64,000 nt of DNA from Pseudomonas putida. Lineage in GTDB: Bacteria > Pseudomonadota > Gammaproteobacteria > Pseudomonadales > Pseudomonadaceae. The position numbers were made by a program, and so were the translations under genes. Positions 17,875 through 27,879 of the stretch are shown piece after piece. Below the pieces are notes generated by a model, which saw only the letters and a list, made by a program, of their open reading frames with translations, had not been told where the DNA came from and searched no databases. Each line of letters begins with the position of its first letter. Position 1 is the stretch's first letter. The DNA lies in NCBI RefSeq assembly GCF_001636055.1, contig NZ_CP011789.1:186001-250000 (forward strand). Direction: 5' to 3'.

Positions 17875-18876
17875 TCACCCTGCCCCGTCGATCACTCCCC
17901 GCTTCATCAACGCCTGCATCGCCCCTTCCATCGTCACCATCCCCTGCGCCGTGCCGGTCTGCATCACCGACTGCAACTGCGCCATCCGCCCTTCGCGAAT
18001 CAGGTTGCGCACCGCTGGCGTCGCCACCAATACCTCCCGCGCCGCCACCCGGCCACCACCCACCCGACGCACCAGCACCTGCGCCACCACCAGACGCAAC
18101 GACTCGGCCAACATGGCGCGCACCAGCGGCTTCTCTTCGGCGGCGAACACGTCCACCAGGCGATCGATGCTGCTCGCCGCTGTTCGCGTATGCACCGTGG
18201 CCAGCACCAGATGCCCGGTCTGCGCCGCTCGCAGCGCCAGACGAATGGTCTCCAGGTCACGCAATTCCCCGATCATGATCACATCCGGATCCTGGCGCAG
18301 GGCACTGCGCAACCCCTGGGCAAAATCGCGACTGTGGCGGCCGATCTCGCGCTGAGTGATCAGGCAGCGCTCGGCGCGGTGCACGAATTCGACCGGATCT
18401 TCCAAGGTGAGGATGTGGTTTGAGCGCTCACGATCAAGCTGCGCGATCAAAGCAGCCAGTGTGCTGGACTTGCCACTGCCGGTCGGACCACCCACCAGCA
18501 CCAGGCCATCACGGCACTGGGCAATGACTCGATACACTTCCATGAGGTCGAGTTCTTCGACCGTTGGCACCTGTGCAGGTATCAGCCGCAGGCTTGCGGC
18601 CAACCCCCGATACTGCCGGTACAGGTTCAGACGAAAACGGCCAAGCCCAGGCAGATCAAGGGCCAGATCGATTTCCTCAGCCGCCGGCCACAGGCGCCGC
18701 TGATCAGCATCGAGCCAGGGCGCCAAGCCTTTCTCGATCATTTCGCTTTGCAAGGCAGGCAACGCCAGGCGCTGCAATTCGCCATCCAGGCGCCACAGCG
18801 GCGCCTCGCCCGCAGCCAGGTGCAGGTCCGAAGCCCCCGCTGCCACGGCCCGGGCCAACAGGTCGGTCACATCCAT
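17875..18876 (-). CDS. pilT: type IV pilus twitching/retraction ATPase PilT
   Basis: A hexameric cytosolic ATPase that powers pilus retraction. The 333-residue protein starts MDVTDLLARAV (an in-frame ATG 12 bases upstream is less likely). It has Walker A GPTGSGKSST (about 135-144), the Asp box THILTLEDPVE-like NHILTLEDPVEF, Walker B IGELRD, the His box TVHTRTAA, and AVRNLIREGR, a conserved C-terminal PilT motif. It is unlinked to the pilMNOPQ genes 12 kb away and divergent from yggS. Confidence 0.95.
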   Translation of the reverse strand: MDVTDLLARAVAAGASDLHLAAGEAPLWRLDGELQRLALPALQSEMIEKGLAPWLDADQRRLWPAAEEIDLALDLPGLGRFRLNLYRQYRGLAASLRLIPAQVPTVEELDLMEVYRVIAQCRDGLVLVGGPTGSGKSSTLAALIAQLDRERSNHILTLEDPVEFVHRAERCLITQREIGRHSRDFAQGLRSALRQDPDVIMIGELRDLETIRLALRAAQTGHLVLATVHTRTAASSIDRLVDVFAAEEKPLVRAMLAESLRLVVAQVLVRRVGGGRVAAREVLVATPAVRNLIREGRMAQLQSVMQTGTAQGMVTMEGAMQALMKRGVIDGAG

Positions 18877-18941
18877 GAGACTCCCCAAAGGCCATCAAGC
18901 AGGTAGAATGCCGCACACCACTGAGCTGCCGGCATCAATCC

Positions 18942-19628
18942 ATGTCCACCCTAGCAGACAACCTTCGCGCTATCAGCGAACGCATCGACAACGCGGCCCG
19001 AGCCGCTGGACGCGACACCGCCAGCGTACACCTGCTGGCCGTGAGCAAGACCAAGCCCGCCACCGCCATTCGCGAAATCCACGCCGCTGGCGTACGCGAC
19101 GTCGGCGAGAACTACCTGCAGGAAGCCCTGGCCAAGCAAGATGAATTGCGTGACCTGCCCTTGATCTGGCACTTCATCGGCCCCATCCAGTCGAACAAGA
19201 CCAAGGCCATTGCCGAACACTTCGACTGGGTACACAGCGTGGATCGCCTGAAAATCGCCCAACGCCTGAGCGAGCAGCGCCCCAGCGGCCTGCCAGCGCT
19301 GAACGTCTGCCTGCAGGTGAACGTCAGCGGCGAAGACAGCAAATCGGGCTGCACCCCGGCCGATCTGCCGGCACTGGCCCAGGCCGTGGCCGAACTGCCC
19401 AACCTGCGTCTGCGCGGGCTCATGGCGATTCCCGAGCCCAGCGACGACCGCGCCACCCAGGAGGCCGCCTTCGCCCGCCTGCGCCAGTTACAGGAAAACC
19501 TGGGCCTTGGCCTGGACACGCTATCCATGGGCATGAGCCACGACCTGGAAGCGGCCATCGCCCAGGGTGCGACCTGGGTCCGTATCGGCACCGCCCTGTT
19601 CGGCGCCCGCGACTACGGCCAGCCCTGA
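18942..19628 (+). CDS. yggS: YggS/PROSC family PLP homeostasis protein
   Basis: A cytosolic pyridoxal-phosphate-binding protein with an alanine-racemase-like barrel but no known catalysis; it buffers PLP and affects amino-acid pools. The PLP lysine is K36 in LLAVSKTKPA. Other conserved segments are GENYLQE, WHFIGPIQSNK and SMGMSHDLEAAI. It has 228 residues. It heads the rightward group with proC and yggT, a widely conserved arrangement. Confidence 0.95.
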   Translation: MSTLADNLRAISERIDNAARAAGRDTASVHLLAVSKTKPATAIREIHAAGVRDVGENYLQEALAKQDELRDLPLIWHFIGPIQSNKTKAIAEHFDWVHSVDRLKIAQRLSEQRPSGLPALNVCLQVNVSGEDSKSGCTPADLPALAQAVAELPNLRLRGLMAIPEPSDDRATQEAAFARLRQLQENLGLGLDTLSMGMSHDLEAAIAQGATWVRIGTALFGARDYGQP

Positions 19629-19666
19629 TTCCATGCTTTACTCACTCTCTCCTTCAAGGACCTGAC

Positions 19667-20485
19667 ATGAGCAAGACTCGTATTGCCTTCATCGGCGCCG
19701 GCAACATGGCCGCCAGCCTGATCGGCGGCCTGCGCGCCCAGGGCCTGGACGCCGCGCAGATCCGCGCCAGCGACCCGGGTGCCGAGACCCGCGCCCGGAT
19801 CAAGGCCGAGCACGGCATCGAAACCTTCGAAAGCAACGCCCAGGCCATCGATGGCGTGGACGTGATCGTGCTGGCGGTCAAGCCACAGGTCATGAAAGCC
19901 GTGTGCGAGACCCTGAAACCAACCCTGGCGCCGGGCCAACTGGTGGTCTCCATCGCTGCCGGCATCACCTGCCAGAGCCTGCAGAGCTGGCTGGGCGAAA
20001 TCCCGGTGGTGCGCTGCATGCCCAACACGCCATCGCTGCTGCGCCAAGGTGCCAGCGGCTTGTACGCCACCGCTCAGGTCTCCGGCGAACAACGCCAGCA
20101 GGCGGAGCAACTGCTGACTGCGGTCGGCACCGCCCTGTGGCTGGAACAGGAGCAGCAGCTGGACGCCGTGACCGCGGTCTCCGGCAGCGGCCCGGCGTAT
20201 TTCTTCCTGCTGATCGAGGCCATGACCGCTGCTGGCGAGAAGCTCGGCCTGCCGCGTGAAACCGCCTCGCAACTGACCCTGCAGACTGCCCTGGGCGCCG
20301 CGCACATGGCGGTTGCCAGCGATGTCGATGCTGCCGAACTGCGCCGCCGCGTCACCTCGCCCGCCGGCACGACCGAAGCGGCGATCAAGTCGTTCCAGGC
20401 CAACGGTTTCGAGGCCATCGTCGAGCAGGCGCTGCAGGCTGCGGCCACGCGCTCCGCCGAGCTGGCCGAACAATTGGGCAAATAA
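19667..20485 (+). CDS. proC: pyrroline-5-carboxylate reductase
   Basis: The last step of proline synthesis: NADPH reduction of 1-pyrroline-5-carboxylate. The N-terminal Rossmann fold has IAFIGAGNMAASLIGGL, and the C-terminal dimerisation and substrate domain has VSGSGPAYFFLLIEA and TSPAGTTEAAI. It has 272 residues. It is 38 bases after yggS and 10 bases before yggT. Confidence 0.97.
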   Translation: MSKTRIAFIGAGNMAASLIGGLRAQGLDAAQIRASDPGAETRARIKAEHGIETFESNAQAIDGVDVIVLAVKPQVMKAVCETLKPTLAPGQLVVSIAAGITCQSLQSWLGEIPVVRCMPNTPSLLRQGASGLYATAQVSGEQRQQAEQLLTAVGTALWLEQEQQLDAVTAVSGSGPAYFFLLIEAMTAAGEKLGLPRETASQLTLQTALGAAHMAVASDVDAAELRRRVTSPAGTTEAAIKSFQANGFEAIVEQALQAAATRSAELAEQLGK

Positions 20486-20495
20486 GGAGCTGTCG

Positions 20496-21086
20496 ATGAA
20501 TGCACTGTCCGACGCCGCGATCTTCGTGGTGCAAACCCTGGTCAGCCTGTACCTGGTGATCGTCCTGCTGCGCTTCGTGCTGCAACTGGTCAAGGCCGAC
20601 TTCTACAACCCGCTGAGCCAGTTCGCCGTGCGCGCCACCCAACCGCTGCTCAAGCCAATCCGCCGGGTCATTCCCAGCATCGCTGGCCTGGACACCTCTT
20701 CGCTGCTGCTGGCGATCGTGATCCAGGCGCTGCTGATGGCCTTCGTGCTGATGGTCACCTACGGCACCTTCGGCGACATCCTGCACCTGCTGATGTGGGC
20801 GATTCTCGGCATCACCTCGCTGTTCCTGAAGATTTTCTGGGTCGCGATGATCGTCATGGTGATCGTCTCGTGGGTCGCGCCGAACAGCCACAACCCCGCC
20901 GCCGAACTGGCCTACCAGATCAGCGAGCCAGTGCTGGCGCCGTTCCGCCGCCTGGTGCCCAACCTCGGCGGCATGGACATTTCGCCGATCTTCGCCTTCA
21001 TCGCCATCCAGGTGATCCAGTCGTTCCTGATGCCACAACTGGCTGCCTATGCCGGCATGCCGGAACAGCTGTGGCGAATGATCTGA
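20496..21086 (+). CDS. yggT: YggT family inner-membrane protein
   Basis: A 196-residue membrane protein with two YggT repeats, each containing the RF..PLLxPxRR-type motif (FYNPLSQFAVRATQPLLKP and ELAYQISEPVLAPFRR). Four to five hydrophobic segments are visible. ATG 20496 follows an AAGGAG site and lies 10 bases after proC. The family has been linked to osmotic tolerance and membrane organisation; its role here is inferred only from synteny. Confidence 0.92.
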   Translation: MNALSDAAIFVVQTLVSLYLVIVLLRFVLQLVKADFYNPLSQFAVRATQPLLKPIRRVIPSIAGLDTSSLLLAIVIQALLMAFVLMVTYGTFGDILHLLMWAILGITSLFLKIFWVAMIVMVIVSWVAPNSHNPAAELAYQISEPVLAPFRRLVPNLGGMDISPIFAFIAIQVIQSFLMPQLAAYAGMPEQLWRMI

Positions 21087-21099
21087 ACCACCGCGTCAT

Positions 21100-21126
21100 C
21101 CAGCGGCAGCCTTTGCTTGCCGCTGG
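21100..21126. terminator. hairpin between yggT and metX, possible terminator
   Basis: A perfect 9-bp stem, CCAGCGGCA with TGCCGCTGG, encloses a 9-base loop 13 bases after the yggT stop. There is no T tract directly after it. A second small hairpin (ACGCTT/AAGCGT, 21147-21163) lies just before the metX ribosome-binding region and could affect its translation. Confidence 0.4.
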
Positions 21127-21174
21127 GGGTAGCGCTCTTTAGACTTACGCTTCCGTCAAGCGTGAGCAGGGTCG

Positions 21175-22314
21175 ATGTCCACTGTCTTTCCCGAAGATTC
21201 CGTCGGTCTGGTAACCCCCCAGATCGCCCGGTTCGATGAACCGCTGGCCCTGGCCTGTGGCCGCGCGCTGGCCTCGTACGAACTCATCTACGAAACCTAT
21301 GGCCAGCTCAACGCCAGCGCCAGCAATGCCGTGCTGATCTGCCACGCACTGTCCGGTCACCACCACGCCGCCGGCTACCACGCTGCCACCGACCGCAAGC
21401 CGGGCTGGTGGGACAGCTGCATCGGCCCGGGCAAGCCGATCGACACCAACCGCTTCTTCGTGGTCAGCCTGAACAACCTCGGCGGCTGCAATGGCAGCAC
21501 CGGCCCGAGCAGCCTCAACCCGGCTACCGGCAAGCCCTATGGCGCGGATTTCCCGGTTCTGACCGTGGAAGACTGGGTACACAGCCAGGCCCGCCTGGCC
21601 GATCGCCTCGGCATCCAGACCTGGGCCGCCATCGTCGGCGGTAGCCTGGGCGGCATGCAGGCGCTGCAGTGGACCATCACCTACCCCGATCGCGTACGCC
21701 ACTGCGTGGACATCGCCTCGGCGCCCAAGCTGTCGGCACAGAACATCGCCTTCAACGAAGTGGCACGCCAGGCCATCCTCACCGACCCCGAGTTCCACGG
21801 CGGTTCGTTCCAGGACCAGGGCGTGATCCCCAAGCGCGGGCTGATGCTGGCGCGCATGGTCGGGCACATCACCTACCTGTCCGACGACTCGATGGGCGAG
21901 AAATTCGGCCGGGAGCTCAAGAGCGACAAGCTCAACTACGACTTCCACAGCGTCGAGTTCCAGGTCGAGAGCTACCTGCGCTACCAGGGCGAGGAGTTTT
22001 CGGGGCGCTTCGATGCCAACACCTACCTGCTGATGACCAAGGCGCTGGACTACTTCGACCCGGCCGCCGCCCACGATGGCGACCTGGCCGCCACGCTGGC
22101 GCATGTCACCGCGCATTACTGCATCATGTCGTTCACCACCGACTGGCGTTTCTCGCCAGCACGCTCGCGAGAGATCGTCGATGCCCTGATGGCTGCGCGC
22201 AAGAACGTCTGCTACCTGGACATCGACTCGCCCTACGGCCACGACGCCTTCCTCATCCCGACCCCGCGCTACATGCAGGGTTTCGCGAACTACATGAACC
22301 GCATCACCCTCTGA
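21175..22314 (+). CDS. metX: homoserine O-acyltransferase (MetX; probably succinyl-transferring)
   Basis: An alpha/beta hydrolase-fold enzyme that acylates homoserine for methionine synthesis by direct sulfhydrylation. Its catalytic serine is in [13 protein letters not shown], the substrate loop in [14 protein letters not shown], and the C-terminal acid/His region in YGHDAFLIP. It has 379 residues. Pseudomonas MetX enzymes have been reported to use succinyl-CoA (metXS); the sequence alone does not let me settle the acyl donor. metW follows after seven bases. Confidence 0.94.
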   Translation: MSTVFPEDSVGLVTPQIARFDEPLALACGRALASYELIYETYGQLNASASNAVLICHALSGHHHAAGYHAATDRKPGWWDSCIGPGKPIDTNRFFVVSLNNLGGCNGSTGPSSLNPATGKPYGADFPVLTVEDWVHSQARLADRLGIQTWAAIVGGSLGGMQALQWTITYPDRVRHCVDIASAPKLSAQNIAFNEVARQAILTDPEFHGGSFQDQGVIPKRGLMLARMVGHITYLSDDSMGEKFGRELKSDKLNYDFHSVEFQVESYLRYQGEEFSGRFDANTYLLMTKALDYFDPAAAHDGDLAATLAHVTAHYCIMSFTTDWRFSPARSREIVDALMAARKNVCYLDIDSPYGHDAFLIPTPRYMQGFANYMNRITL

Positions 22315-22321
22315 GGACCGC

Positions 22322-22942
22322 ATGAGAGCCGACCTGGAAATCATCCACGACTGGATCCCCGCCGGCAGCCGGGTACTCGACCTGGGCTGCGGCAATGGCG
22401 AACTGCTGGCCTCGCTGCGTGATCGCAAGAACGTCACCGGCTATGGCCTGGAGATCGACGCCGACAACATCGCCGAGTGCGTAAACAAGGGCGTCAACGT
22501 CATCGAGCAAGACCTGGACAAGGGCCTGGGCAACTTTGCCAGCAACAGCTTCGACGTGGTGGTCATGACCCAGGCCCTGCAGGCCGTGGAATACCCCGAC
22601 CGCATTCTCGACGAGATGCTGCGGGTAGGCCGCCAGTGCATCATCACCTTCCCCAATTTCGGCCACTGGCGCTGCCGTTGGTACCTGGCCACCAAAGGAC
22701 GCATGCCGGTGTCGGACTTCATGCCCTACACCTGGTACAACACCCCGAACATCCACTTCTGCACCTTCGAAGACTTCGAGAACCTGTGCCACGAGCGCAA
22801 TGCCAAGGTGCTCGATCGCCTGGCCGTCGACAACCGTCACCGCAATGGGTGGGGCGGTCGGCTTTGGCCTAATCTTCTGGGAGAGATCGGCATCTATCGG
22901 GTCAGCAGTCCTGGGCTGCAGGAGCACCAGGTCGCGGTCTGA
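22322..22942 (+). CDS. metW: methionine biosynthesis protein MetW
   Basis: A SAM-methyltransferase-fold protein with motif I RVLDLGCGNGELL, EIDADNI and FNDVVMTQALQ-type segment FDVVVMTQALQAV. It has 206 residues. It is translationally close to metX and in related bacteria is needed for full MetX activity through a MetX-MetW complex. No methylated substrate is known. Confidence 0.95.
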   Translation: MRADLEIIHDWIPAGSRVLDLGCGNGELLASLRDRKNVTGYGLEIDADNIAECVNKGVNVIEQDLDKGLGNFASNSFDVVVMTQALQAVEYPDRILDEMLRVGRQCIITFPNFGHWRCRWYLATKGRMPVSDFMPYTWYNTPNIHFCTFEDFENLCHERNAKVLDRLAVDNRHRNGWGGRLWPNLLGEIGIYRVSSPGLQEHQVAV

Positions 22943-22966
22943 TCCACCTATCGGAGGAATGGCACC

Positions 22967-23401
22967 ATGCGTCGTCTCGCTCTCTTGCTGATCAGCCTGT
23001 GCCTGGCCTGGCCAGTGCTGGCTGCCGACGCCGCCCGTCCCGAGCGCAAGCAGGACTTCGGCGACGTCACGGTGCACTACAGCGCCTTCACCTCGAGCAT
23101 GCTGCAGCCGGACATCGCCGCAGCCACCGGCCTTGTCCGCAGCAAGAATCAGGGCGTGCTCAACATCGCTGTGCTCAAGGCCGGCAAGCCTGGCACGGCG
23201 GTGGTCAGCGGCACGGTCAAGGACCTCACCGGCCGCAGCAGCCCGCTGTCGTTCAGGCAGATCACCGACCAAGGTGCGGTGTACTACATCGCCCAGTTCA
23301 AGATCGCACAGGCTGAAACCCTGACCTTCGACCTCAATATCGAAACCGGCGGCCTCAGCCACACACTCAGCTTCAACCAGGAAGTGTTCCCAGGCGAATG
23401 A
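22967..23401 (+). CDS. DUF4426 exported protein
   Basis: A 144-residue protein with a signal peptide ([20 protein letters not shown]) and a beta-rich mature domain ([44 protein letters not shown]) typical of DUF4426. It lies between metW and rdgB and its stop overlaps the rdgB start. The function is unknown; a periplasmic location is inferred. Confidence 0.88.
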   Translation: MRRLALLLISLCLAWPVLAADAARPERKQDFGDVTVHYSAFTSSMLQPDIAAATGLVRSKNQGVLNIAVLKAGKPGTAVVSGTVKDLTGRSSPLSFRQITDQGAVYYIAQFKIAQAETLTFDLNIETGGLSHTLSFNQEVFPGE

Positions 23402-23994
23402 TGAATTTCCAGCAACTCGTATTGGCCAGCCACAATGCCGGCAAACTGAAAGAGCTCCAGGCCATGCTTGGCGGCTCCGTGCAACTGCGCTCGATCGGCG
23501 AATTCAGCCAGGTCGAGCCGGAGGAGACCGGCCTGTCGTTCGTCGAGAACGCCATTCTCAAGGCCCGCAACGCCGCGCGCCTTTCCGGTTTGCCGGCACT
23601 GGCCGACGACTCGGGCCTGGCGGTGGACTTCCTGGGCGGCGCACCGGGCATCTACTCGGCTCGCTACGCCGACGGCAAGGGTGATGCGGCGAACAACGCC
23701 AAGCTGCTCGATGCCCTGAAGGACGTGCCCGAGGAGCAGCGCGGCGCGCAGTTCGTCTGCGTCCTGGCCCTGGTGCGCCATGCCGACGATCCTCTGCCGA
23801 TCCTCTGCGAAGGCCTGTGGCACGGTCGCATCCTGTTCGAGGCCAGCGGCGACCATGGCTTCGGCTACGACCCACTGTTCTGGGTACCGGAGCGCAACTG
23901 CTCCAGCGCCGACCTCGCACCGCTCGAGAAGAACCAGCTCAGCCATCGCGCCCGCGCCATGGCCTTGCTGCGTCAGCGTCTGGGCCTGGCATGA
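23398..23994 (+). CDS. rdgB: XTP/dITP pyrophosphatase
   Basis: It hydrolyses non-canonical purine triphosphates (dITP, XTP) to monophosphates, keeping them out of DNA. Motifs are [12 protein letters not shown] at the N-terminus, the metal region [12 protein letters not shown], and [12 protein letters not shown] followed by SHRARAM. It has 197-198 residues. Two adjacent ATGs (23398 and 23401) both overlap the preceding stop; either may be used. The stop overlaps the hemW start (ATGA). Confidence 0.96.
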   Translation: MMNFQQLVLASHNAGKLKELQAMLGGSVQLRSIGEFSQVEPEETGLSFVENAILKARNAARLSGLPALADDSGLAVDFLGGAPGIYSARYADGKGDAANNAKLLDALKDVPEEQRGAQFVCVLALVRHADDPLPILCEGLWHGRILFEASGDHGFGYDPLFWVPERNCSSADLAPLEKNQLSHRARAMALLRQRLGLA

Positions 23995-25169
23995 CCGAAC
24001 AGCCGCCCCTGCAGCCGGCGGGCCTGATCCTTCCAGAGCGCCCGCCGCTGTCGCTGTACATCCACATCCCCTGGTGCGTGCGCAAGTGCCCTTATTGCGA
24101 CTTCAACTCGCACCAGGCCGGCCCGACGCTACCCGAAGACGACTACATCGACGCCCTGCTCGCCGACCTGGACCAGGAACTGCCTGCGGTGCAGGGCCGC
24201 CCGATCAGCACGATCTTCTTCGGCGGCGGCACGCCAAGCCTGTTCAGTGCCGCCTCGCTGGGGCGCCTGCTGCAAGGCATCGAGCAACGGATCCCGTTCG
24301 CCCCGGACATCGAGATCACCCTCGAAGCCAACCCCGGCACCTTCGAGCAGGACAAGTTCAAGGCCTACCGCCAGACCGGCATCAACCGTCTATCCATAGG
24401 TGTGCAGAGCTTCCAGCCGAGCAAGCTCGAAAAGCTCGGGCGCATCCACAACGGCGATGAGGCCGTGCGCGCTGCAGACATGGCCCGCGCAGCAGGTTTC
24501 GACAACTTCAACCTGGACCTGATGCACGGCCTGCCGGACCAGTCGCTGGACGAGGCGCTGGGTGATCTGCGCCAGGCCATCGCACTCGCGCCTACGCACT
24601 TGTCGTGGTACCAGCTCACCCTGGAACCGAACACCGTATTCTGGAACCAGCCGCCCGAGCTGCCCGAGGACGACATCCTCTGGGACATCCAGGAAGCCGG
24701 CCAGGCGTTGATGGCCGAACATGGCTACCACCAGTACGAAGTTTCGGCCTACGCCCAGCCAGGACGCGCTGCACGGCACAATCTCAACTACTGGCGCTTT
24801 GGCGACTTCATCGGCATCGGCGCGGGGGCGCATGGCAAGCTGTCGTTCCCGGACGGGCGTATCCTGCGCACCTGGAAGACCCGCCTGCCCAAGGACTACC
24901 TCAACCCGGCGAAGCCCTTCAAAGCCGGCGAGAAGCTGCTGCCCGCCGATGAGCTGCCGTTCGAATTCCTGATGAATGCCCTGCGCCTGACCGATGGCGT
25001 GGAGGCCGAACTCTTCACCCGACGCACCGGCCTGCCGCTGGCACAGTTGGCAGAAGCACGCCGTGCTGCCGAACAAAAGGGCCTACTGCAGGTCGAACCC
25101 GATCGACTGGCGGCGACACCGCGGGGCCAGTTGTTCCTCAACGACCTGCTGCAGTACTTCTTGAATTAA
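23991..25169 (+). CDS. hemW: HemW-type radical SAM heme chaperone
   Basis: A radical-SAM protein related to HemN, thought to insert heme rather than oxidise coproporphyrinogen. The [4Fe-4S]-SAM motif [10 protein letters not shown] lies at about residues 27-36, followed by FFGGGTPSL and the heme-binding HNLNYW motif in [21 protein letters not shown]. It has 392 residues. ATG 23991 overlaps the rdgB stop; the frame is open further upstream, but that stretch is antisense-free rdgB sequence and not conserved. It is part of the metX-hemW operon. Confidence 0.95.
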   Translation: MTEQPPLQPAGLILPERPPLSLYIHIPWCVRKCPYCDFNSHQAGPTLPEDDYIDALLADLDQELPAVQGRPISTIFFGGGTPSLFSAASLGRLLQGIEQRIPFAPDIEITLEANPGTFEQDKFKAYRQTGINRLSIGVQSFQPSKLEKLGRIHNGDEAVRAADMARAAGFDNFNLDLMHGLPDQSLDEALGDLRQAIALAPTHLSWYQLTLEPNTVFWNQPPELPEDDILWDIQEAGQALMAEHGYHQYEVSAYAQPGRAARHNLNYWRFGDFIGIGAGAHGKLSFPDGRILRTWKTRLPKDYLNPAKPFKAGEKLLPADELPFEFLMNALRLTDGVEAELFTRRTGLPLAQLAEARRAAEQKGLLQVEPDRLAATPRGQLFLNDLLQYFLN

Positions 25170-25178
25170 GGATGACCC

Positions 25179-25505
25179 ATGGACCTGGTACTTGACCTGC
25201 TCTCGACCGTTTCCCGCTGGAGCCGCAGCAACCTGTCAGAAATTTCGCTGGCGCTCGTGGGGTGTTTGCTGGTGTTGTTCGGCACCGACCTCAAAGGCTG
25301 GGTCGATCAGCGCCTGGGGGGCCTCGCTGGCGCCCTGCGCGTGCCTTTCATGGCGCTGCTGGTGATGATCGGCAGCGGCGCGGCGCTGATCTATGCCACG
25401 CCCTGGGTGGTGAAGGCGCTGGCGCAATTCAACAACTATGCGCTGGCGCCGGTGCTGCTGGTGGTGCTGGTGCTCATCGGCGTGGTGGCAGATCGTCGCG
25501 GCTAA
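25179..25505 (+). CDS. DUF3392 inner-membrane protein
   Basis: A 108-residue protein with three hydrophobic segments (ISLALVGCLLVLFGTDL, VPFMALLVMIGSGAALIYA, ALAPVLLVVLVLIGVVA) and the amphipathic LKGWVDQRLGGL, typical of DUF3392. It is the last gene of the rightward operon, ten bases after hemW and followed by a strong terminator. The function is unknown. Confidence 0.88.
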   Translation: MDLVLDLLSTVSRWSRSNLSEISLALVGCLLVLFGTDLKGWVDQRLGGLAGALRVPFMALLVMIGSGAALIYATPWVVKALAQFNNYALAPVLLVVLVLIGVVADRRG

Positions 25506-25530
25506 CCCACGCGTACAGGCCAGCCAAATG

Positions 25531-25557
25531 AAAAACGCCCTTCTCAGGGCGTTTTTT
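25531..25557. terminator. bidirectional rho-independent terminator
   Basis: ACGCCCT pairs with AGGGCGT around a short TCTC loop, with A5 on the left and T6 on the right, between the converging DUF3392 and trmB genes. Confidence 0.92.
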
Positions 25558-25560
25558 CGA

Positions 25561-26283
25561 TCAGTCCAGCTTCTCGAACTTCAAATCCCAGACGCCATGC
25601 CCGAGCCGCTCGCCGCGACGCTCGAACTTGGTGATCGGCCGCTCTTCAGGCCGCGGCACGTAAGCGCCGTCAGCCGCCTGGTTACGGTAGCCCGGCGCGA
25701 CCTTCATCACGTCCAGCATGTGCTCGGCATAGGGCTCCCAGTCGGTGGCCATGTGGAACACACCGCCGACCTTGAGTTTGCGCCGTACCAGCTCGGCGAA
25801 CTCGGGCTGGACGATGCGGCGCTTGTGATGGCGCGCCTTGTGCCAAGGATCGGGGAAGAACAGCATCAGGCGATCGAGGCTGTTGTCGGCCACGCAACGG
25901 TTGAGCACCTCGATGGCGTCGCAGTCGTACACCCGCAGGTTCTTCAGACCTTGGGTCAGCACGCCGTTGAGCAGCGCGCCAACACCCGGGCGGTGCACTT
26001 CCACACCAATGAAGTCCAGCTCAGGCGAAGCAGCGGCCATCTCCAGCAGGGAGTGCCCCATGCCGAAGCCGATCTCCAGGGTGCGCGGCGCCGAGCGGCC
26101 GAACACCTGGTCATAATCCACCGGGCTGTCGGCCAGGGGCAGGATAAACAGCGGGCCACCCTGATCAAGGCCACGTTGCTGGCCTTCAGTCATGCGGCCT
26201 GCGCGCATCACGAAACTCTTGATGCGGCGGTGCGGGCGCTCTTCGCCTTCAGCGGTGATCGGCGTTTCTTGCGATTCAGTCAT
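25561..26283 (-). CDS. trmB: tRNA (guanine-N7-)-methyltransferase
   Basis: It forms m7G46 in tRNA using SAM. The 240-residue protein shows [15 protein letters not shown] (SAM motif I), [28 protein letters not shown] (catalytic Asp and tRNA contact) and the C-terminal [20 protein letters not shown]. It starts ten bases after the thiG stop in the same direction. Confidence 0.97.
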   Translation of the reverse strand: MTESQETPITAEGEERPHRRIKSFVMRAGRMTEGQQRGLDQGGPLFILPLADSPVDYDQVFGRSAPRTLEIGFGMGHSLLEMAAASPELDFIGVEVHRPGVGALLNGVLTQGLKNLRVYDCDAIEVLNRCVADNSLDRLMLFFPDPWHKARHHKRRIVQPEFAELVRRKLKVGGVFHMATDWEPYAEHMLDVMKVAPGYRNQAADGAYVPRPEERPITKFERRGERLGHGVWDLKFEKLD

Positions 26284-26292
26284 CAGGGGCTC

Positions 26293-27087
26293 TTACTTGA
26301 TCAGACCATCCAGCGGCGACGAGGCGCTGGCATAGAGTTTCTTCGGCATACGCCCGGCCAGATAGGCCATGCGACCGGCGACGATGGCGTGCTTCATCGC
26401 TTCGGCCATCAGCACCGGCTGCTGGGCGTGCGCGATAGCGGAGTTCATCAGCACGGCTTCGCAACCCATTTCCATGGCGATGGTGGCGTCGGAGGCGGTA
26501 CCTACACCGGCGTCGACCAGTACCGGCACCTTGGACTCTTCCAGGATGATCTGCAGGTTGTAGGGGTTGCAGATCCCGAGCCCGGTACCGATCAGGCCCG
26601 CCAGCGGCATCACGGCGATACAGCCCGCTTCGGCCAGTTGACGGGCGATGATCGGATCGTCGCTGGTGTAGACCATCACGTCGAAACCGTCCTTGACCAG
26701 CACTTCGGCAGCCTTGAGGGTTTCGATCACGTTGGGGAACAGAGTCTTCTGGTCGGCCAGCACTTCCAGCTTCACCAGGTTGTGGCCATCGAGCAGCTCG
26801 CGGGCCAGGCGGCAGGTGCGCACGGCTTCGACGGCGTCATAGCAACCGGCGGTGTTCGGCAGGATGGTGTAGCGGTCCGGCGGCAGCACATCGAGCAGGT
26901 TCGGCTCGCCCGGGTTCTGGCCGAGGTTGGTGCGGCGCACGGCGACGGTGACAATTTCGGCACCCGAGGCTTCGATGGCCAGGCGGGTTTCTTCCATGTC
27001 ACGGTACTTGCCGGTGCCGACCAGCAGGCGCGACTGGAAAGTGCGTCCGGCCAGGGTGAAGGGCTTGTCGCTACGAACGTTGCTCAT
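26293..27087 (-). CDS. thiG: thiazole synthase
   Basis: A TIM-barrel enzyme that assembles the thiazole phosphate of thiamine from deoxyxylulose phosphate, dehydroglycine and the ThiS thiocarboxylate. It has [10 protein letters not shown], the lysine region [27 protein letters not shown] and [15 protein letters not shown]. It has 264 residues and lies 53 bases downstream of thiS. Confidence 0.97.
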   Translation of the reverse strand: MSNVRSDKPFTLAGRTFQSRLLVGTGKYRDMEETRLAIEASGAEIVTVAVRRTNLGQNPGEPNLLDVLPPDRYTILPNTAGCYDAVEAVRTCRLARELLDGHNLVKLEVLADQKTLFPNVIETLKAAEVLVKDGFDVMVYTSDDPIIARQLAEAGCIAVMPLAGLIGTGLGICNPYNLQIILEESKVPVLVDAGVGTASDATIAMEMGCEAVLMNSAIAHAQQPVLMAEAMKHAIVAGRMAYLAGRMPKKLYASASSPLDGLIK

Positions 27088-27140
27088 CGTTGTTCCTCTG
27101 GAAAGGTTGCGGGACTTGCGGGTGGGGCACGGCAGAAGCG

Positions 27141-27341
27141 TCAGCCGCCACCGATGGCGTGGACCACTTCGACCTGGTCACCCTCGTTCAACAGGGTGCT
27201 TTCGTGCTGGCTGTGCGGCACGATGTCCAGGTTCAGCTCCACCGCCACACGACGCCCGACCAGCTCCAGCCGGCCCAGCAGGGCCGCGACGCTCTCGCCC
27301 GCAGGCAGTTCGTAAGGTTCACCGTTCAGTTGAATGCGCAT
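27141..27341 (-). CDS. thiS: sulfur carrier protein ThiS
   Basis: A 66-residue ubiquitin-like carrier, [16 protein letters not shown]..., ending in HAIGGG; the C-terminal Gly-Gly is adenylated and thiocarboxylated to donate sulfur to ThiG. The start at 27341 was preferred over an ATG 15 bases upstream because it begins the conserved beta strand. No TPP riboswitch was recognised upstream. Confidence 0.95.
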   Translation of the reverse strand: MRIQLNGEPYELPAGESVAALLGRLELVGRRVAVELNLDIVPHSQHESTLLNEGDQVEVVHAIGGG

Positions 27342-27443
27342 GCGCACGGCCACCATCGTTCATTGGGGCCCGCATTCTAGCCCCGATCAGCCTTGCAACC
27401 CAAGGGCGACACACGCCATTAGTCGCGATTCCCGACCGCTTGG

Positions 27444-27815
27444 TCAGCCCAGGCGCCAGGCTGCCAGCCCCAGGCACAGCCAGCCGGCGAGGAAGCACAG
27501 GCCGCCGATGGGGGTGATGATGCCAAGCTTGCCCAACCCGGTGAGGGTCAGCACGTAAAGGCTGCCGGAGAACAGCAGGATACCGACTGCGAACAGCCCG
27601 CCCGCCCAGCCGACCAGACGCCCCGGCAAGTGTACCGAAAGCAGCGCGACCGCCAGGATCGCCAGGGCATGGACCAGTTGATAAGTGACGCCGGTGTGGA
27701 AGATCGCCAGGTAATCGGCGGTAAGACGGTTCTTCAGGCCGTGTGCGGCAAAGGCACCCAGGGCCACACCCGTAAAGCCAAAGAACGCGGCGAGCATCAG
27801 GAAGCTGCGAAGCAT
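27444..27815 (-). CDS. DUF423 (YgdD-type) inner-membrane protein
   Basis: A 123-residue protein with four membrane segments and the family signatures MLAAFFGFTGVALGAFAAHGLK, FHTGVTYQLVHALAIL and GKLGIITPIGGLCFLAGW. ATG 27815 gives the usual length; a longer reading frame upstream is antisense to mtgA and was rejected. Function unknown. Confidence 0.9.
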   Translation of the reverse strand: MLRSFLMLAAFFGFTGVALGAFAAHGLKNRLTADYLAIFHTGVTYQLVHALAILAVALLSVHLPGRLVGWAGGLFAVGILLFSGSLYVLTLTGLGKLGIITPIGGLCFLAGWLCLGLAAWRLG

Positions 27816-27840
27816 GGGACGACTCCTCGAGAGGGGTCTG

Positions 27841-27846
27841 TATAAT
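27841..27846 (+). promoter_or_regulatory. candidate -10 element for mtgA
   Basis: TATAAT lies 33 bases before the mtgA ATG in the short divergent region with the DUF423 gene. The bases 17 upstream (GACGAC) are a poor -35, so only the -10 is convincing. Confidence 0.4.
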
Positions 27847-27879
27847 GGCCCGTTCCATCGGTCCGGCCAAGCTATCGAC

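Noticed and set aside
25438..27315. 625-codon plus-strand frame opposite trmB and thiG
   Set aside because: It is antisense to two strongly conserved genes, has no domain and no ribosome-binding site.
27342..27443. Possible TPP riboswitch before thiS
   Set aside because: The conserved CTGAGA and thi-box segments are not visible in this short gap.
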